Virus record (IMG/VR): IMGVR_UViG_3300000117_000327
Coordinates: 1-21,644 of that record
Strand: one strand, 5' to 3'
Length of the DNA: 21,644 nt
Source of the DNA: a virus
In this document: positions 7,596-13,683 of the stretch, piece after piece
How the letters are laid out: each line of letters begins with the position of its first letter
Numbering within the stretch: the stretch's first letter is position 1
Made by a program: the position numbers and the translations under genes
Notes under the pieces: generated by a model
Told to the model about the DNA's origin: nothing
What the model saw: only the letters and a program-made list of their open reading frames with translations
Databases searched by the model: none

Positions 7596-7918
7596 TATGC
7601 TTTATCCTTCTTGTTGCGTGCGGATATGGCTGCTGCCTTCTTCTTGGCATCAGCTTTGGATGAGGCACCCCATGCCCGAAGCGAAAGCAACAAGCGGGTG
7701 GGTTTGCCTTTGGAATCACGTTCTGGCCCTCGCATGCCGCCCATACGAGCAAGGAAGCTGGCACGCCGCGGGTTGTCTCCTGACTTAACAGGAGCCTTGA
7801 GTGTGCCGCCTCTATAAGAAGCGCGCCCCTTGGCATTCAGCCCGCCCTTGGGGTTCTTGCCTTCTTTGCGAGTCCATGCCGGAGTTTTAGGTGCCACGGG
7901 CCATGTTCCTTCCTCCAC
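7595..7918 (-). CDS. Small basic protein of a widespread viral family (possibly DUF6321)
   Basis: A 107-residue protein with a conserved run that I know from many phages and large viruses: WTRKEGKNPKGGLNAKGRAS, then LKAPVKSGDNPRRASFLARM, then KGKPTRLLLSLRAWGASSKA and an Ala/Lys tail. I believe this is DUF6321, but the number is from memory. Function is unknown. It overlaps the upstream 290-residue gene by 32 bases. Confidence 0.78.
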   Translation of the reverse strand: MEEGTWPVAPKTPAWTRKEGKNPKGGLNAKGRASYRGGTLKAPVKSGDNPRRASFLARMGGMRGPERDSKGKPTRLLLSLRAWGASSKADAKKKAAAISARNKKDKA

Positions 7919-8759
7919 GCATATCCATTGGCTTATCAGGCTTGGGAGTGGGGAGTGTCATGCCTTGCGGCGCATCGGCTTTGGCAGCAGGGAATAAAGT
8001 TTCCATTGCACTATCTAGTAAACCCTTGCGCTCACTATCCATTGGAGAAGCTGGGAAAACGGGCGCTACCTCATCATTCTCAAAGAACACAGGGCGCGGG
8101 GCTGGATAAAGATCATCAACCTTATCCTCATCAGGCACAAAGATATCCACATACTGAGCGCCGCCTTCTTCTGGCGGCACACTATCTGGCGCAAACTGAT
8201 TGCCAAGAACACGCAGGAACGGATACGCCTTACCCAGCATGCCCTTGCCTTCAGTCTTGCCTGACTTAGCCATTGCTGCTTTGAACTGTGTGACCACATC
8301 AACATCGTTGCCAGTGTCCAGCATCACATCGCCAATCTCATCGATGTACTCAACTACAAAGCTGGGATTGCTTGAGAAGTCATACTTGTCAGTAATGCGA
8401 TAACCATCGCCGTCACGCTTCATAACAAACGTGCCAAGCATCATCTTTATATCTGTGGCAAAGCCCTGATCTTCAAAATCCTTGAAGAAGCTGTCAGTGC
8501 CAAAAAAATCATTCACCAGATAATAATCAATCTGACCAGCACGCAACCTACGCACCTCGCGTGTGCTGCCCTGCTTCTGGTATCGATCAATATGCGCCTG
8601 TGTGGTCGCTTCATCTTTATAGTAATGGTCGCCAATCTTGCGGAGTACAGCAAGTAACTCCGGCGATATACTATCTGCCGTAAGCCGGTCCTGATCCATA
8701 AACTCAGGAAGCATTGAGTTGAATGCAGCTTTGAGAAAGACTTTTTGATAATCACGCAT
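7887..8759 (-). CDS. Hypothetical 290-residue late protein
   Basis: I do not recognise the family. Residues 1-75 are helical and begin MRDYQKVFLKAAFNSMLPEF. The central part contains DYYLVNDFFGTDSFFKDFED and MLGTFVMKRDGDGYRITDKY, a beta-rich stretch that could be a small enzyme or binding domain. The C-terminal third is Pro- and acid-rich and looks disordered. There is no signal peptide or membrane helix. It is the second gene after the predicted late promoter, ahead of the basic protein cluster. A virion or packaging role is possible. Confidence 0.7.
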   Translation of the reverse strand: MRDYQKVFLKAAFNSMLPEFMDQDRLTADSISPELLAVLRKIGDHYYKDEATTQAHIDRYQKQGSTREVRRLRAGQIDYYLVNDFFGTDSFFKDFEDQGFATDIKMMLGTFVMKRDGDGYRITDKYDFSSNPSFVVEYIDEIGDVMLDTGNDVDVVTQFKAAMAKSGKTEGKGMLGKAYPFLRVLGNQFAPDSVPPEEGGAQYVDIFVPDEDKVDDLYPAPRPVFFENDEVAPVFPASPMDSERKGLLDSAMETLFPAAKADAPQGMTLPTPKPDKPMDMRGGRNMARGT

Positions 8760-8786
8760 GCCAGCAATATCACCGGCATTCTATTT

Positions 8787-8800
8787 ATGCATCAACGCAC
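8787..8800. promoter_or_regulatory. Weak, imperfect copy of the dispersed palindrome
   Basis: ATGCATCAACGCAC keeps TGCA-N4-YGCA but loses the outer bases. It lies over the end of the 57-residue gene, 28 bases upstream of the 290-residue gene. It may be chance. Confidence 0.2.
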
Positions 8801-8965
8801 AAATCTTGCATGAACCCACAGACTGAAAAAAATTATGATGAGAAGCGGTTGCAACAACACAAACAGTATTAAGTTCCAAGCCTCGTAAGAAATGCCAGAC
8901 GCAGCTTCCATCCAAAGAATAGCGTCTACACACCACAGAAACCAATAGTTCACAAACTCAGTCAT
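8792..8965 (-). CDS. Small membrane protein, first gene after the predicted late promoter
   Basis: A 57-residue protein starting MTEFVNYWFLWCVDAILWME. It has an amphipathic, Trp-rich N-terminus and one clear membrane helix at about residues 32-51 (NLILFVLLQPLLIIIFFSLW) before a short basic tail. The start has a perfect ribosome-binding site, ctGGAGGtgaag, directly before the ATG. Similar short proteins occur in marine podoviruses. Function is unknown; a holin-like or inner-membrane role is possible. Confidence 0.72.
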   Translation of the reverse strand: MTEFVNYWFLWCVDAILWMEAASGISYEAWNLILFVLLQPLLIIIFFSLWVHARFVR

Positions 8966-8981
8966 CTTCACCTCCAGTCTG

Positions 8982-8995
8982 CTGCATTATTGCAG
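8982..8995. promoter_or_regulatory. Operator-like palindrome over the predicted late promoter
   Basis: CTGCATTATTGCAG is identical over all 14 bases to the site in front of the Cro-like gene at 13726. It covers the -10 element of the predicted leftward late promoter, so a bound repressor should block late transcription. Confidence 0.72.
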
Positions 8996-9014
8996 TACGA
9001 GCCTTGAGGGTCAA
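8986..9014 (-). promoter_or_regulatory. Predicted leftward late promoter
   Basis: On the minus strand, -35 TTGACC (9014-9009) and -10 AATAAT (8991-8986) are separated by exactly 17 bases. Each differs from the sigma-70 consensus at one position. Transcription would start near 8979, just before the ribosome-binding site of the 57-residue gene, and read into the packaging and head genes. The -10 lies inside the palindromic operator. Confidence 0.65.
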
Positions 9015-9117
9015 TAATGATTGTGTTGGACCTGTTGCAGTATACTCGCCGTGGTTTTTCCCCCCACCCCCCTGACATTGTACATTGGCACCGATCGCAC
9101 AGACTTTGTCTGCACTC

Positions 9118-9480
9118 TCAGGTCAAGTCGATACTCACCGAGATCTCACCAGCATGTAGATGCATCGTCCTATCCACAGCCTTGAAGCCAGCCCTGTCCA
9201 GTATATCCTTGGACGCCTCAAGCTGGACGTACTCAGACTTAGCACCTTGGGCCAGCTGTAACACCTTGGCTGCTGCAATCGTAGCATTCATGCCCAATGT
9301 CTCAGTCACTCTCTGCATCATGTACGCCTGCACATGTGTTGCCTTCAAAGCCTTACTGGCACTCACTCTGCCACTCTCACCCTTGGCGTACCCAGCCGTT
9401 TGTGCTGCTTCTGTGATACTACAGCCAGTGGCTACAAGCGTATCAACCAGCACAGTCTGTTTGTCTGTCAGTTGTTTCAT
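9118..9480 (-). CDS. terS: Terminase small subunit
   Basis: This 120-residue protein has the classic start of small terminases: LTDKQTVLVDTLVATGCSIT, then EAAQTAGYAKGESGRVSASK, which is the helix-turn-helix that recognises phage DNA. A central helical part for oligomerisation follows (NATIAAAKVLQLAQGAKSEY), then LEASKDILDRAGFKA. It would form a ring that binds the packaging start site and feeds DNA to the large subunit. Unusually it is about 3.1 kb from terL, and its gene is bracketed by pairs of six- or seven-base C runs. Confidence 0.85.
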   Translation of the reverse strand: MKQLTDKQTVLVDTLVATGCSITEAAQTAGYAKGESGRVSASKALKATHVQAYMMQRVTETLGMNATIAAAKVLQLAQGAKSEYVQLEASKDILDRAGFKAVDRTMHLHAGEISVSIDLT

Positions 9481-9491
9481 TCCAAAGAGAA

Positions 9492-9511
9492 CCCCCCCTG
9501 TAATCCCCCCC
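9492..9511. repeat. Two C7 runs upstream of the small terminase gene
   Basis: Seven-base C runs at 9492-9498 and 9505-9511, separated by TGTAAT, become two G7 runs in the terS leader. A second pair (C6 at 9060-9065 and C6 at 9067-9072) lies just beyond the terS stop. Confidence 0.6.
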
Positions 9512-9541
9512 TTTATCGGGCATGATTTTGCACCTCGTCAA
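9512..9541 (-). promoter_or_regulatory. Possible promoter of the small terminase gene
   Basis: On the minus strand, TTGACG (9541-9536) and GATAAA (9517-9512) are 18 bases apart and 32 bases upstream of the ATG. The -35 is good and the -10 is weak. No operator palindrome overlaps it. Confidence 0.3.
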
Positions 9542-9604
9542 CGCACATTTACCTTACGGTGTATGCTCGCCGCATGGGCAGCTTATTCAGCTGGAATAAA
9601 CTGA

Positions 9605-9924
9605 TGTCAGTTTAATCACACAAACGTTGGGCCGTTTGATCACCCTACCACCAACACACCCCGTCGAGGGGTATGTTGTCGGGGTTTTATGATTATTCCC
9701 TTCTCAAGATAGATGGAGTGTTTTGCACCCTGTCATAGCAAGCCTAATCACACACATCCTAGAATCTGCAAAACACAGCTTTTTGTTTCTAAGTATCTTG
9801 GAATCGCCTTCGCGATTGTCACACGCGCTCGCCGCTAGGGCACACACAAATGCCTAAGTTTAACCTCCAGTTGGGCCATAACAGCCTCGATCCCGCAATG
9901 GCGTGGACAGGCTGGCGGCTGACA
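9605..9924. other. Intergenic region between leftward and rightward halves, with small hairpins
   Basis: I find no supported gene here. Three inverted repeats stand out: CAAACG / CGTTTG at 9621-9638 with a 6-base loop; an 11-bp arm pair with one mismatch at 9652-9678 (CAACACACCCC / GGGGTATGTTG), followed by CGGGGTTTT; and AATCGC-CTTC-GCGATT at 9802-9817. The second could act as a rightward terminator but its T run is only four bases. The region could hold the early promoter or a packaging signal. Confidence 0.45.
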
Positions 9925-10085
9925 GGCACTGAATCGGTTCCTTCCAACTTACGACATGCTCTTACTTGTGAGTCCTGCTCGCGCAGGACGTGGGCTTTCA
10001 GCTGCATTGCAGTTACTTGTGAGTCCTGCTTGCGCAGGACATGGCTTTCAGTTGCCGTTGCGTCGGTTCCTTCCAATTCAGTGCC
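9925..10085. repeat. 161-bp structured element with terminal inverted repeats and internal repeated hairpins
   Basis: The element is bounded by a perfect 10-bp inverted repeat, GGCACTGAAT (9925-9934) and ATTCAGTGCC (10076-10085). Just inside each end is the same 14-base direct repeat TCGGTTCCTTCCAA (9934-9947 and 10063-10076). The middle holds two copies of a 43-44 bp repeat (9962-10005 and 10013-10055), each containing a hairpin with arms GTCCTGC and GCAGGAC and a 4-base loop (TCGC or TTGC). Read as RNA it would be a closed multi-branch structure. It lies upstream of the first early gene. It could be a noncoding RNA, a leader control element, a replication origin or a small mobile element. 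Confidence 0.7.
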
Positions 10086-10201
10086 ACCCCAACAGCGCGG
10101 AGATACACCATTGCGGGCTGCGAGTCTGTGATGCCCTTCTACGCTTAATCTTACATGTGTGTGTAAGAGGACATTCAACAACATATGATACGGAGTACAT
10201 C

Positions 10202-10747
10202 ATGGCTAAAAAGACACAGACACCTCAACTTGACACATTCATCATCGATCAGTGGGCTGACAACATCCTCTCACATTACCCATCACAGTTCATGGACCCA
10301 GATGAGATGATGATCAATCAGGCATCAGGTGAGGAGAATTTACGCTACCAAGCAGATGAGAAATACACCATCGGCGGCGTCGTAGCACAGCTGGGGTGGT
10401 CGCTCACCAGCAAGCGGAAGTATCGCGACACACTGGAGCAACGCCGCATCCAAGCTGAAGAAGACTTCGGCAAGGACGACACACGGACATACGCAGCACA
10501 GGAAGCGGAAACCAAGGCCGTCGAGAAGATGGCATGGTATGAGTCACAGTTCCTGCTCTACCGGGAGATGTTCGAACGGCTGACATCTGTCACATGGGGA
10601 GAGGGACGCGCTGCACCAGCCAACGATCCTTATCACCTCAAGTGGTTCTCTGACTACAAGGACCGGATGTCAGATCGCAAGGTACTGTCAGACAGAACAA
10701 CAACGTCTGGCACAAGCCGCCTCGTCAAAGCACAGGCAGCTGAGTAA
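10202..10747 (+). CDS. Hypothetical first early protein
   Basis: The ATG at 10202 is preceded by acGGAGtacatc, which fixes the start. A longer in-frame extension back to 9956 would run through the repeat element and is not credible. The 181-residue product is acidic and mostly helical (QLDTFIIDQWADNILSHYPS near the N-terminus, then a central Arg/Glu-rich helix). It contains no known motif and no membrane segment. First genes of early phage operons often act against host functions, but nothing here shows that. Confidence 0.72.
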   Translation: MAKKTQTPQLDTFIIDQWADNILSHYPSQFMDPDEMMINQASGEENLRYQADEKYTIGGVVAQLGWSLTSKRKYRDTLEQRRIQAEEDFGKDDTRTYAAQEAETKAVEKMAWYESQFLLYREMFERLTSVTWGEGRAAPANDPYHLKWFSDYKDRMSDRKVLSDRTTTSGTSRLVKAQAAE

Positions 10748-10756
10748 CTGACACAG

Positions 10757-10779
10757 GGGGCGGCGGCAACGTCGTCCCC
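10757..10779 (+). repeat. GNRA-tetraloop hairpin, copy 1
   Basis: A 23-base hairpin: GGGG pairs with CCCC, one T bulges, then CGGCG pairs with CGTCG around a GCAA tetraloop. It lies between the first two early genes. A second copy at 11136 differs at two positions that pair with each other. There is no U tract, so it is not a standard terminator. Confidence 0.65.
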
Positions 10780-10797
10780 ACATCCATGGAGCGTCCA

Positions 10798-11127
10798 ATG
10801 CAAACACAGACAATAGAGTTCAACAGCCCCGACATCAGCTACCCAATCCGCAACGATGATGGGACTGTCACCTACCCACTAGGCGATCATTACTACCGCA
10901 CCGTAGCCAAGCTGTTCACCAAAATGTGCAGCTACATCGGCCTTGATCACACCTTCTACAACGAAGAGAACCTGTACGACTGCTGCACACGATCAGACGG
11001 GATATCGTTTCGGATAGGCGCGACGATATTCGAATTACCCCTACTAACACAAAGCGCGAGAGTATACACGAACCCCGGACTGTACTGGGAAGAAGATCAG
11101 AGCCTAATCGAAGTCATACACGACTAA
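10798..11127 (+). CDS. Hypothetical early protein
   Basis: A 109-residue protein of unknown function. I choose the second ATG, at 10798, because GGAG lies 6 bases upstream; the alternative at 10786 has none. It is acidic and rich in Tyr and Thr (SYPIRNDDGTVTYPLGDHYY) and contains CSYIGLDHTFYNEENLYDCC with three cysteines. No domain is recognised. It is flanked on both sides by copies of the same GNRA hairpin. Confidence 0.65.
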   Translation: MQTQTIEFNSPDISYPIRNDDGTVTYPLGDHYYRTVAKLFTKMCSYIGLDHTFYNEENLYDCCTRSDGISFRIGATIFELPLLTQSARVYTNPGLYWEEDQSLIEVIHD

Positions 11128-11135
11128 CGGAAAAA

Positions 11136-11158
11136 GGGGCGGTGGCAACATCGTCCCC
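11136..11158 (+). repeat. GNRA-tetraloop hairpin, copy 2
   Basis: It is identical to the copy at 10757 at 21 of 23 positions. Stem position 8 is T instead of C and its partner at position 15 is A instead of G, so pairing is kept. It is followed by TTTCTTC, which gives it a slightly more terminator-like look than copy 1. Confidence 0.65.
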
Positions 11159-11159
11159 T

Positions 11160-11375
11160 TTCTTCATCCGCATTGCCCTTTACTTCTACCCAACCCCCAC
11201 TTCGTCCCGGCTGGACCCCCCACCCATTCAGAGGCAAACCCCAAACACCTCGCCCCTACCCCAAGCAACTGGTGCAACCCTGTTGGTGACTTGTCTTGCG
11301 GCGCGTTTGTGCATGCAGAAATCAATTTCATTGTGCGTTTTGTGACTCAGACTTTTGTGCTGGGTTCTTGCGGAG
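11160..11375 (+). promoter_or_regulatory. Untranslated C-rich stretch, candidate Rho-utilisation region
   Basis: No gene with a ribosome-binding site is seen here. Bases 11171-11270 hold 49 C and 11 G by my count, a C-over-G bubble like those bound by Rho. It lies directly after the second GNRA hairpin. A frame open at 11142-11345 has no ribosome-binding site and Pro/Thr-rich low-complexity content, and is not called. Confidence 0.35.
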
Positions 11376-11385
11376 GAGAAATCAA

Positions 11386-11574
11386 ATGTCCCTAGAGAAT
11401 CTCATTCGCTACGAGATCTATCATTACATGATGGATGCCTTGGCTACCCACTTGGATGCCAAGACTGAAGGACGCAACGATCTGGAAACAGATGAGATGC
11501 GTCGAACCCTGATGGTACACGATGCTTGTGTGTCATTTATAAACCAACAACTAGGAAACCCGATCAAACCATAG
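11386..11574 (+). CDS. Small hypothetical early protein
   Basis: A 62-residue helical, acidic protein (SLENLIRYEIYHYMMDALAT at the N-terminus) with a very strong ribosome-binding site, GGAGGAGAAatca, before its ATG. It is followed 11 bases later by the DUF932-like gene, so they are probably co-translated. Family unknown. Confidence 0.65.
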   Translation: MSLENLIRYEIYHYMMDALATHLDAKTEGRNDLETDEMRRTLMVHDACVSFINQQLGNPIKP

Positions 11575-11584
11575 GAGGTCAGTT

Positions 11585-12427
11585 ATGGATGGCACTATCA
11601 TCCGAGACTACGAATTCCCTGTCGAACTTGTACCCATGCAAGCTGTGTGGAACGAGCAAGCAATCGATGTTCCAACCAATGTCCAGCGTGCAATCGTACG
11701 CACAGACACCAACCAGATACTTGGTACACACGGCTCCAAGTACAGCATCAAGACACACAGCAGTGTAGTTGATGAAGTCATGTCTGCTACAGCCAATGCC
11801 AACCTGTCCAGTGACTACGATCTAAAGGTAGAAACATTCGACAATGGCGCACAGATGCGTGGCAAGATTCGCTTCAATGATCTGGTGATGGAACCAGCCA
11901 AGGATGATTATATCCGCTTTGATGTCAGCTTTTGGAACAGCTATAACGGCAGCTGGTCAGTGCAGATCACAGCCGAGGGTCTACGTTTGTGGTGTCTGAA
12001 TGGATGCACGACTGCTGACTCTATATCCAAGACATACAAGAAGCATACAGCTGGTGTCAGCATTGCCCAAGAAGCTGGCAAACTACAAACAGCTTTGGAT
12101 ATGTTCTTCAATCAGAAATCAACCTGGCAAAAGTGGATGAACACCAGATGTGACACACACAGTGTGACTTGCCTGTTTGAAGAAACGCTTGCCGCTTACC
12201 CATCCAAGTATGAAGACCGCATCAACAACAAGCAGATGGAGGTGCTTCTACGCAAGTGGAATGACGAGGCATCTATCATGGGCAGCAACTTGTGGTCTGC
12301 TTACAACACAGCCACATGGTGGGCATCACACCCTGATGCAGCCAAGCCACAGAACGTCGAGCGTCAGCGCAGCAATCAGGTAGCTGCAATGCTTCGCTCA
12401 TCATCATGGAAAGTCTTAGCCAAGTAG
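11585..12427 (+). CDS. DUF932-like protein
   Basis: This 280-residue protein has the DUF932 layout: an opening with VPTNVQRAIVRTDTNQILGT followed by a short KYSIKTHSSVVDEVM segment, a central beta-rich region (GKIRFNDLVMEPAKDDYIRF), then WSVQITAEGLRLWCLNGCTT. The C-terminal part is helical. DUF932 proteins are common on phages, plasmids and conjugative elements and their role is unresolved. AtaGGAGGtcagtt before the ATG fixes the start. Confidence 0.75.
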   Translation: MDGTIIRDYEFPVELVPMQAVWNEQAIDVPTNVQRAIVRTDTNQILGTHGSKYSIKTHSSVVDEVMSATANANLSSDYDLKVETFDNGAQMRGKIRFNDLVMEPAKDDYIRFDVSFWNSYNGSWSVQITAEGLRLWCLNGCTTADSISKTYKKHTAGVSIAQEAGKLQTALDMFFNQKSTWQKWMNTRCDTHSVTCLFEETLAAYPSKYEDRINNKQMEVLLRKWNDEASIMGSNLWSAYNTATWWASHPDAAKPQNVERQRSNQVAAMLRSSSWKVLAK

Positions 12428-12557
12428 AGGCTCCTAGCGGTGAGCAGGGGCATCGGCAGAGTTGTGCTGCGACTGCAATCGTAAACCACTTTCTGCTTGG
12501 CTTTGTAATGAGTGGAAGTGCAACAACCCCTGCATCTTTTTAAAACTGGAGGTCATC

Positions 12558-12860
12558 ATGACAGTAACTGCAATTACTGCCGCTGCAAACGGCATTACTA
12601 TTCAACGCAAGGTGTATCAGAAAAGCACTGAACTCAGGCTTATAGTCAAATCAACAGATGGGTCTACCTACACCTTACTTATCAATGATTCCAACGGCGA
12701 TCCTTACATCAACGAACTGACCGCTGAAGCATGGCCCCTTCATTCAGGTGGTGAATGCGACAACCAGTTTGTGCGTTGTCGTTATCCCTTGTTCCGTCCT
12801 CAAATTACAGACGAAGACATCCATGAGATGAACAAAGAAACGGAGCGACTCTATGCCTAG
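12558..12860 (+). CDS. Hypothetical early protein
   Basis: A 100-residue protein. The start has the ctGGAGGtcatc site. Its N-terminal two-thirds look beta-rich (GITIQRKVYQKSTELRLIVK then STYTLLINDSNGDPYINELT), with a helical end. Family unknown. It overlaps the next gene by 8 bases. The 130 bases before it hold no gene or clear signal. Confidence 0.62.
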   Translation: MTVTAITAAANGITIQRKVYQKSTELRLIVKSTDGSTYTLLINDSNGDPYINELTAEAWPLHSGGECDNQFVRCRYPLFRPQITDEDIHEMNKETERLYA

Positions 12861-13029
12861 ATATGATATCACCGTGACGTATGAGTATCACGTTGATCAG
12901 ATCAATGCAGCTGATGAGCAACATGCGCGTGACATTGCATTGTCATTCGCCAAGGAATCATCAAGCAAGCCATCAGAGATTTGGGAACAAGTACATCACG
13001 TTGATGATGCAGTGCCGTATAGAGACTAA
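12853..13029 (+). CDS. Small hypothetical protein ending the early operon
   Basis: A 58-residue acidic protein beginning MPRYDITVTYEYHVDQINAA and ending DDAVPYRD. Two similar segments, YEYHVDQINAADE and VHHVDDAVP, may be coincidental. Its ATG lies inside the previous gene, whose GGAGC lies about 8 bases upstream, and its stop is 17 bases before the end of the convergent repressor gene. The pattern of short beta strands and one helix is common in small phage proteins of unknown role. Confidence 0.6.
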   Translation: MPRYDITVTYEYHVDQINAADEQHARDIALSFAKESSSKPSEIWEQVHHVDDAVPYRD

Positions 13030-13031
13030 TT

Positions 13032-13062
13032 AAATAAGCAGGGCATTTAGTCCTGCTTATTT
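13032..13062. terminator. Bidirectional intrinsic terminator between early operon and repressor
   Basis: A perfect 11-bp inverted repeat, AAATAAGCAGG (13032-13042) and CCTGCTTATTT (13052-13062), with a 9-base loop, followed on the plus strand by TTATTTTG. A-rich sequence on the other side gives a T run in the other direction. The repressor's stop codon lies in the loop. Confidence 0.75.
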
Positions 13063-13622
13063 TGATTAAACTTTGTGATTGATTGCACAACTTTGCCAAT
13101 TAATTTGGTGTTTTTAATTTCCAATGGAGGCTTGTCAAACTCCCAATCAGATGGCTTGAACACAATAAATTTGCCCATTGCCTGACCAATTAAAATACCA
13201 TGCTCTTCTTCTTCAACAGCGACAACATCACCATCTTTAACTTTTTGATCAGTAGCAACCACCACAGTTGAGAATGAACGGATTCCTCCAGCGCCATAAC
13301 CTGTCCATGATCCTAATTGATAAGCTTCAACTTTTCCCATTTTTGGATCAATTATCATATCGACCACAGCACCACTCGCATCTTTAACAGGTATCGTATC
13401 GCCCTGTGCGCTTTGAAAATAACCCGGCTGCGTTCCAACTACTTTTGATAGCTTTGATATGGTTCGCGATGACGGAATGTATTTGGTATCCGAATTCAAA
13501 AACCTTGTAATATTAGTGGGCGACGTACCAGCTTTGGTCGCCCACTCATTTGCAGACATGCCTTTGTCTTTCATGGTTTGTCTTAACCAAACCCTGATAG
13601 ACCTTCTTTCGCTTTCGTCCAA
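13047..13622 (-). CDS. CI-type phage repressor
   Basis: This 191-residue protein has an N-terminal helix-turn-helix at about residues 21-43 (MSANEWATKAGTSPTNITRF) and a C-terminal LexA/CI-like domain recognisable from VKDGDVVAVE near 128-137 and IGKVVQSITKF near the end. The usual GDSM motif that supplies the catalytic serine is missing: the aligned stretch reads VVATDQKVKDGD. It may therefore not self-cleave. The start codon is TTG with AGGGAG 7 bases upstream. It is transcribed away from the Cro-like gene, from a promoter region full of operator palindromes. Confidence 0.82.
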   Translation of the reverse strand: MDESERRSIRVWLRQTMKDKGMSANEWATKAGTSPTNITRFLNSDTKYIPSSRTISKLSKVVGTQPGYFQSAQGDTIPVKDASGAVVDMIIDPKMGKVEAYQLGSWTGYGAGGIRSFSTVVVATDQKVKDGDVVAVEEEEHGILIGQAMGKFIVFKPSDWEFDKPPLEIKNTKLIGKVVQSITKFNQNKQD

Positions 13623-13639
13623 AATCAGTCTCCCTTATC

Positions 13640-13653
13640 CTGCATTTCTGCAG
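13640..13653. promoter_or_regulatory. Immunity-region operator 1
   Basis: CTGCATTTCTGCAG, perfect 5-bp arms, in the leader of the repressor gene, 18 bases upstream of its TTG. Binding here would block transcription into the repressor gene, suggesting autoregulation. Confidence 0.7.
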
Positions 13654-13683
13654 ACCATACACTGATTGTGATAAGACTATTAC

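Noticed and set aside
9034-9046. TTGCAGTATACT as another operator and promoter on the plus strand.
   Set aside because: Only one half-site is present and no -35 lies at a proper distance.
9962-10055. Possible CRISPR-like array (two hairpin-bearing repeats).
   Set aside because: Only two copies, with 43-44 bp repeats and about 7 bases between them; no spacer-sized gap and no cas genes.
9819-10184. Minus-strand 121-residue frame across the repeat element.
   Set aside because: It simply translates the repeats, has no ribosome-binding site and lies between oppositely directed operons.
9956-10201. N-terminal extension of the first early protein.
   Set aside because: It reads through the structured repeats; the ATG at 10202 has a good ribosome-binding site.
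10141-10201. Promoter with TATGAT just before the first early gene.
   Set aside because: The start would fall after the ribosome-binding site, and no -35 is visible.
11142-11345. 67-residue frame after the second GNRA hairpin.
   Set aside because: No ribosome-binding site; Pro/Thr-rich low complexity caused by the C-rich DNA.
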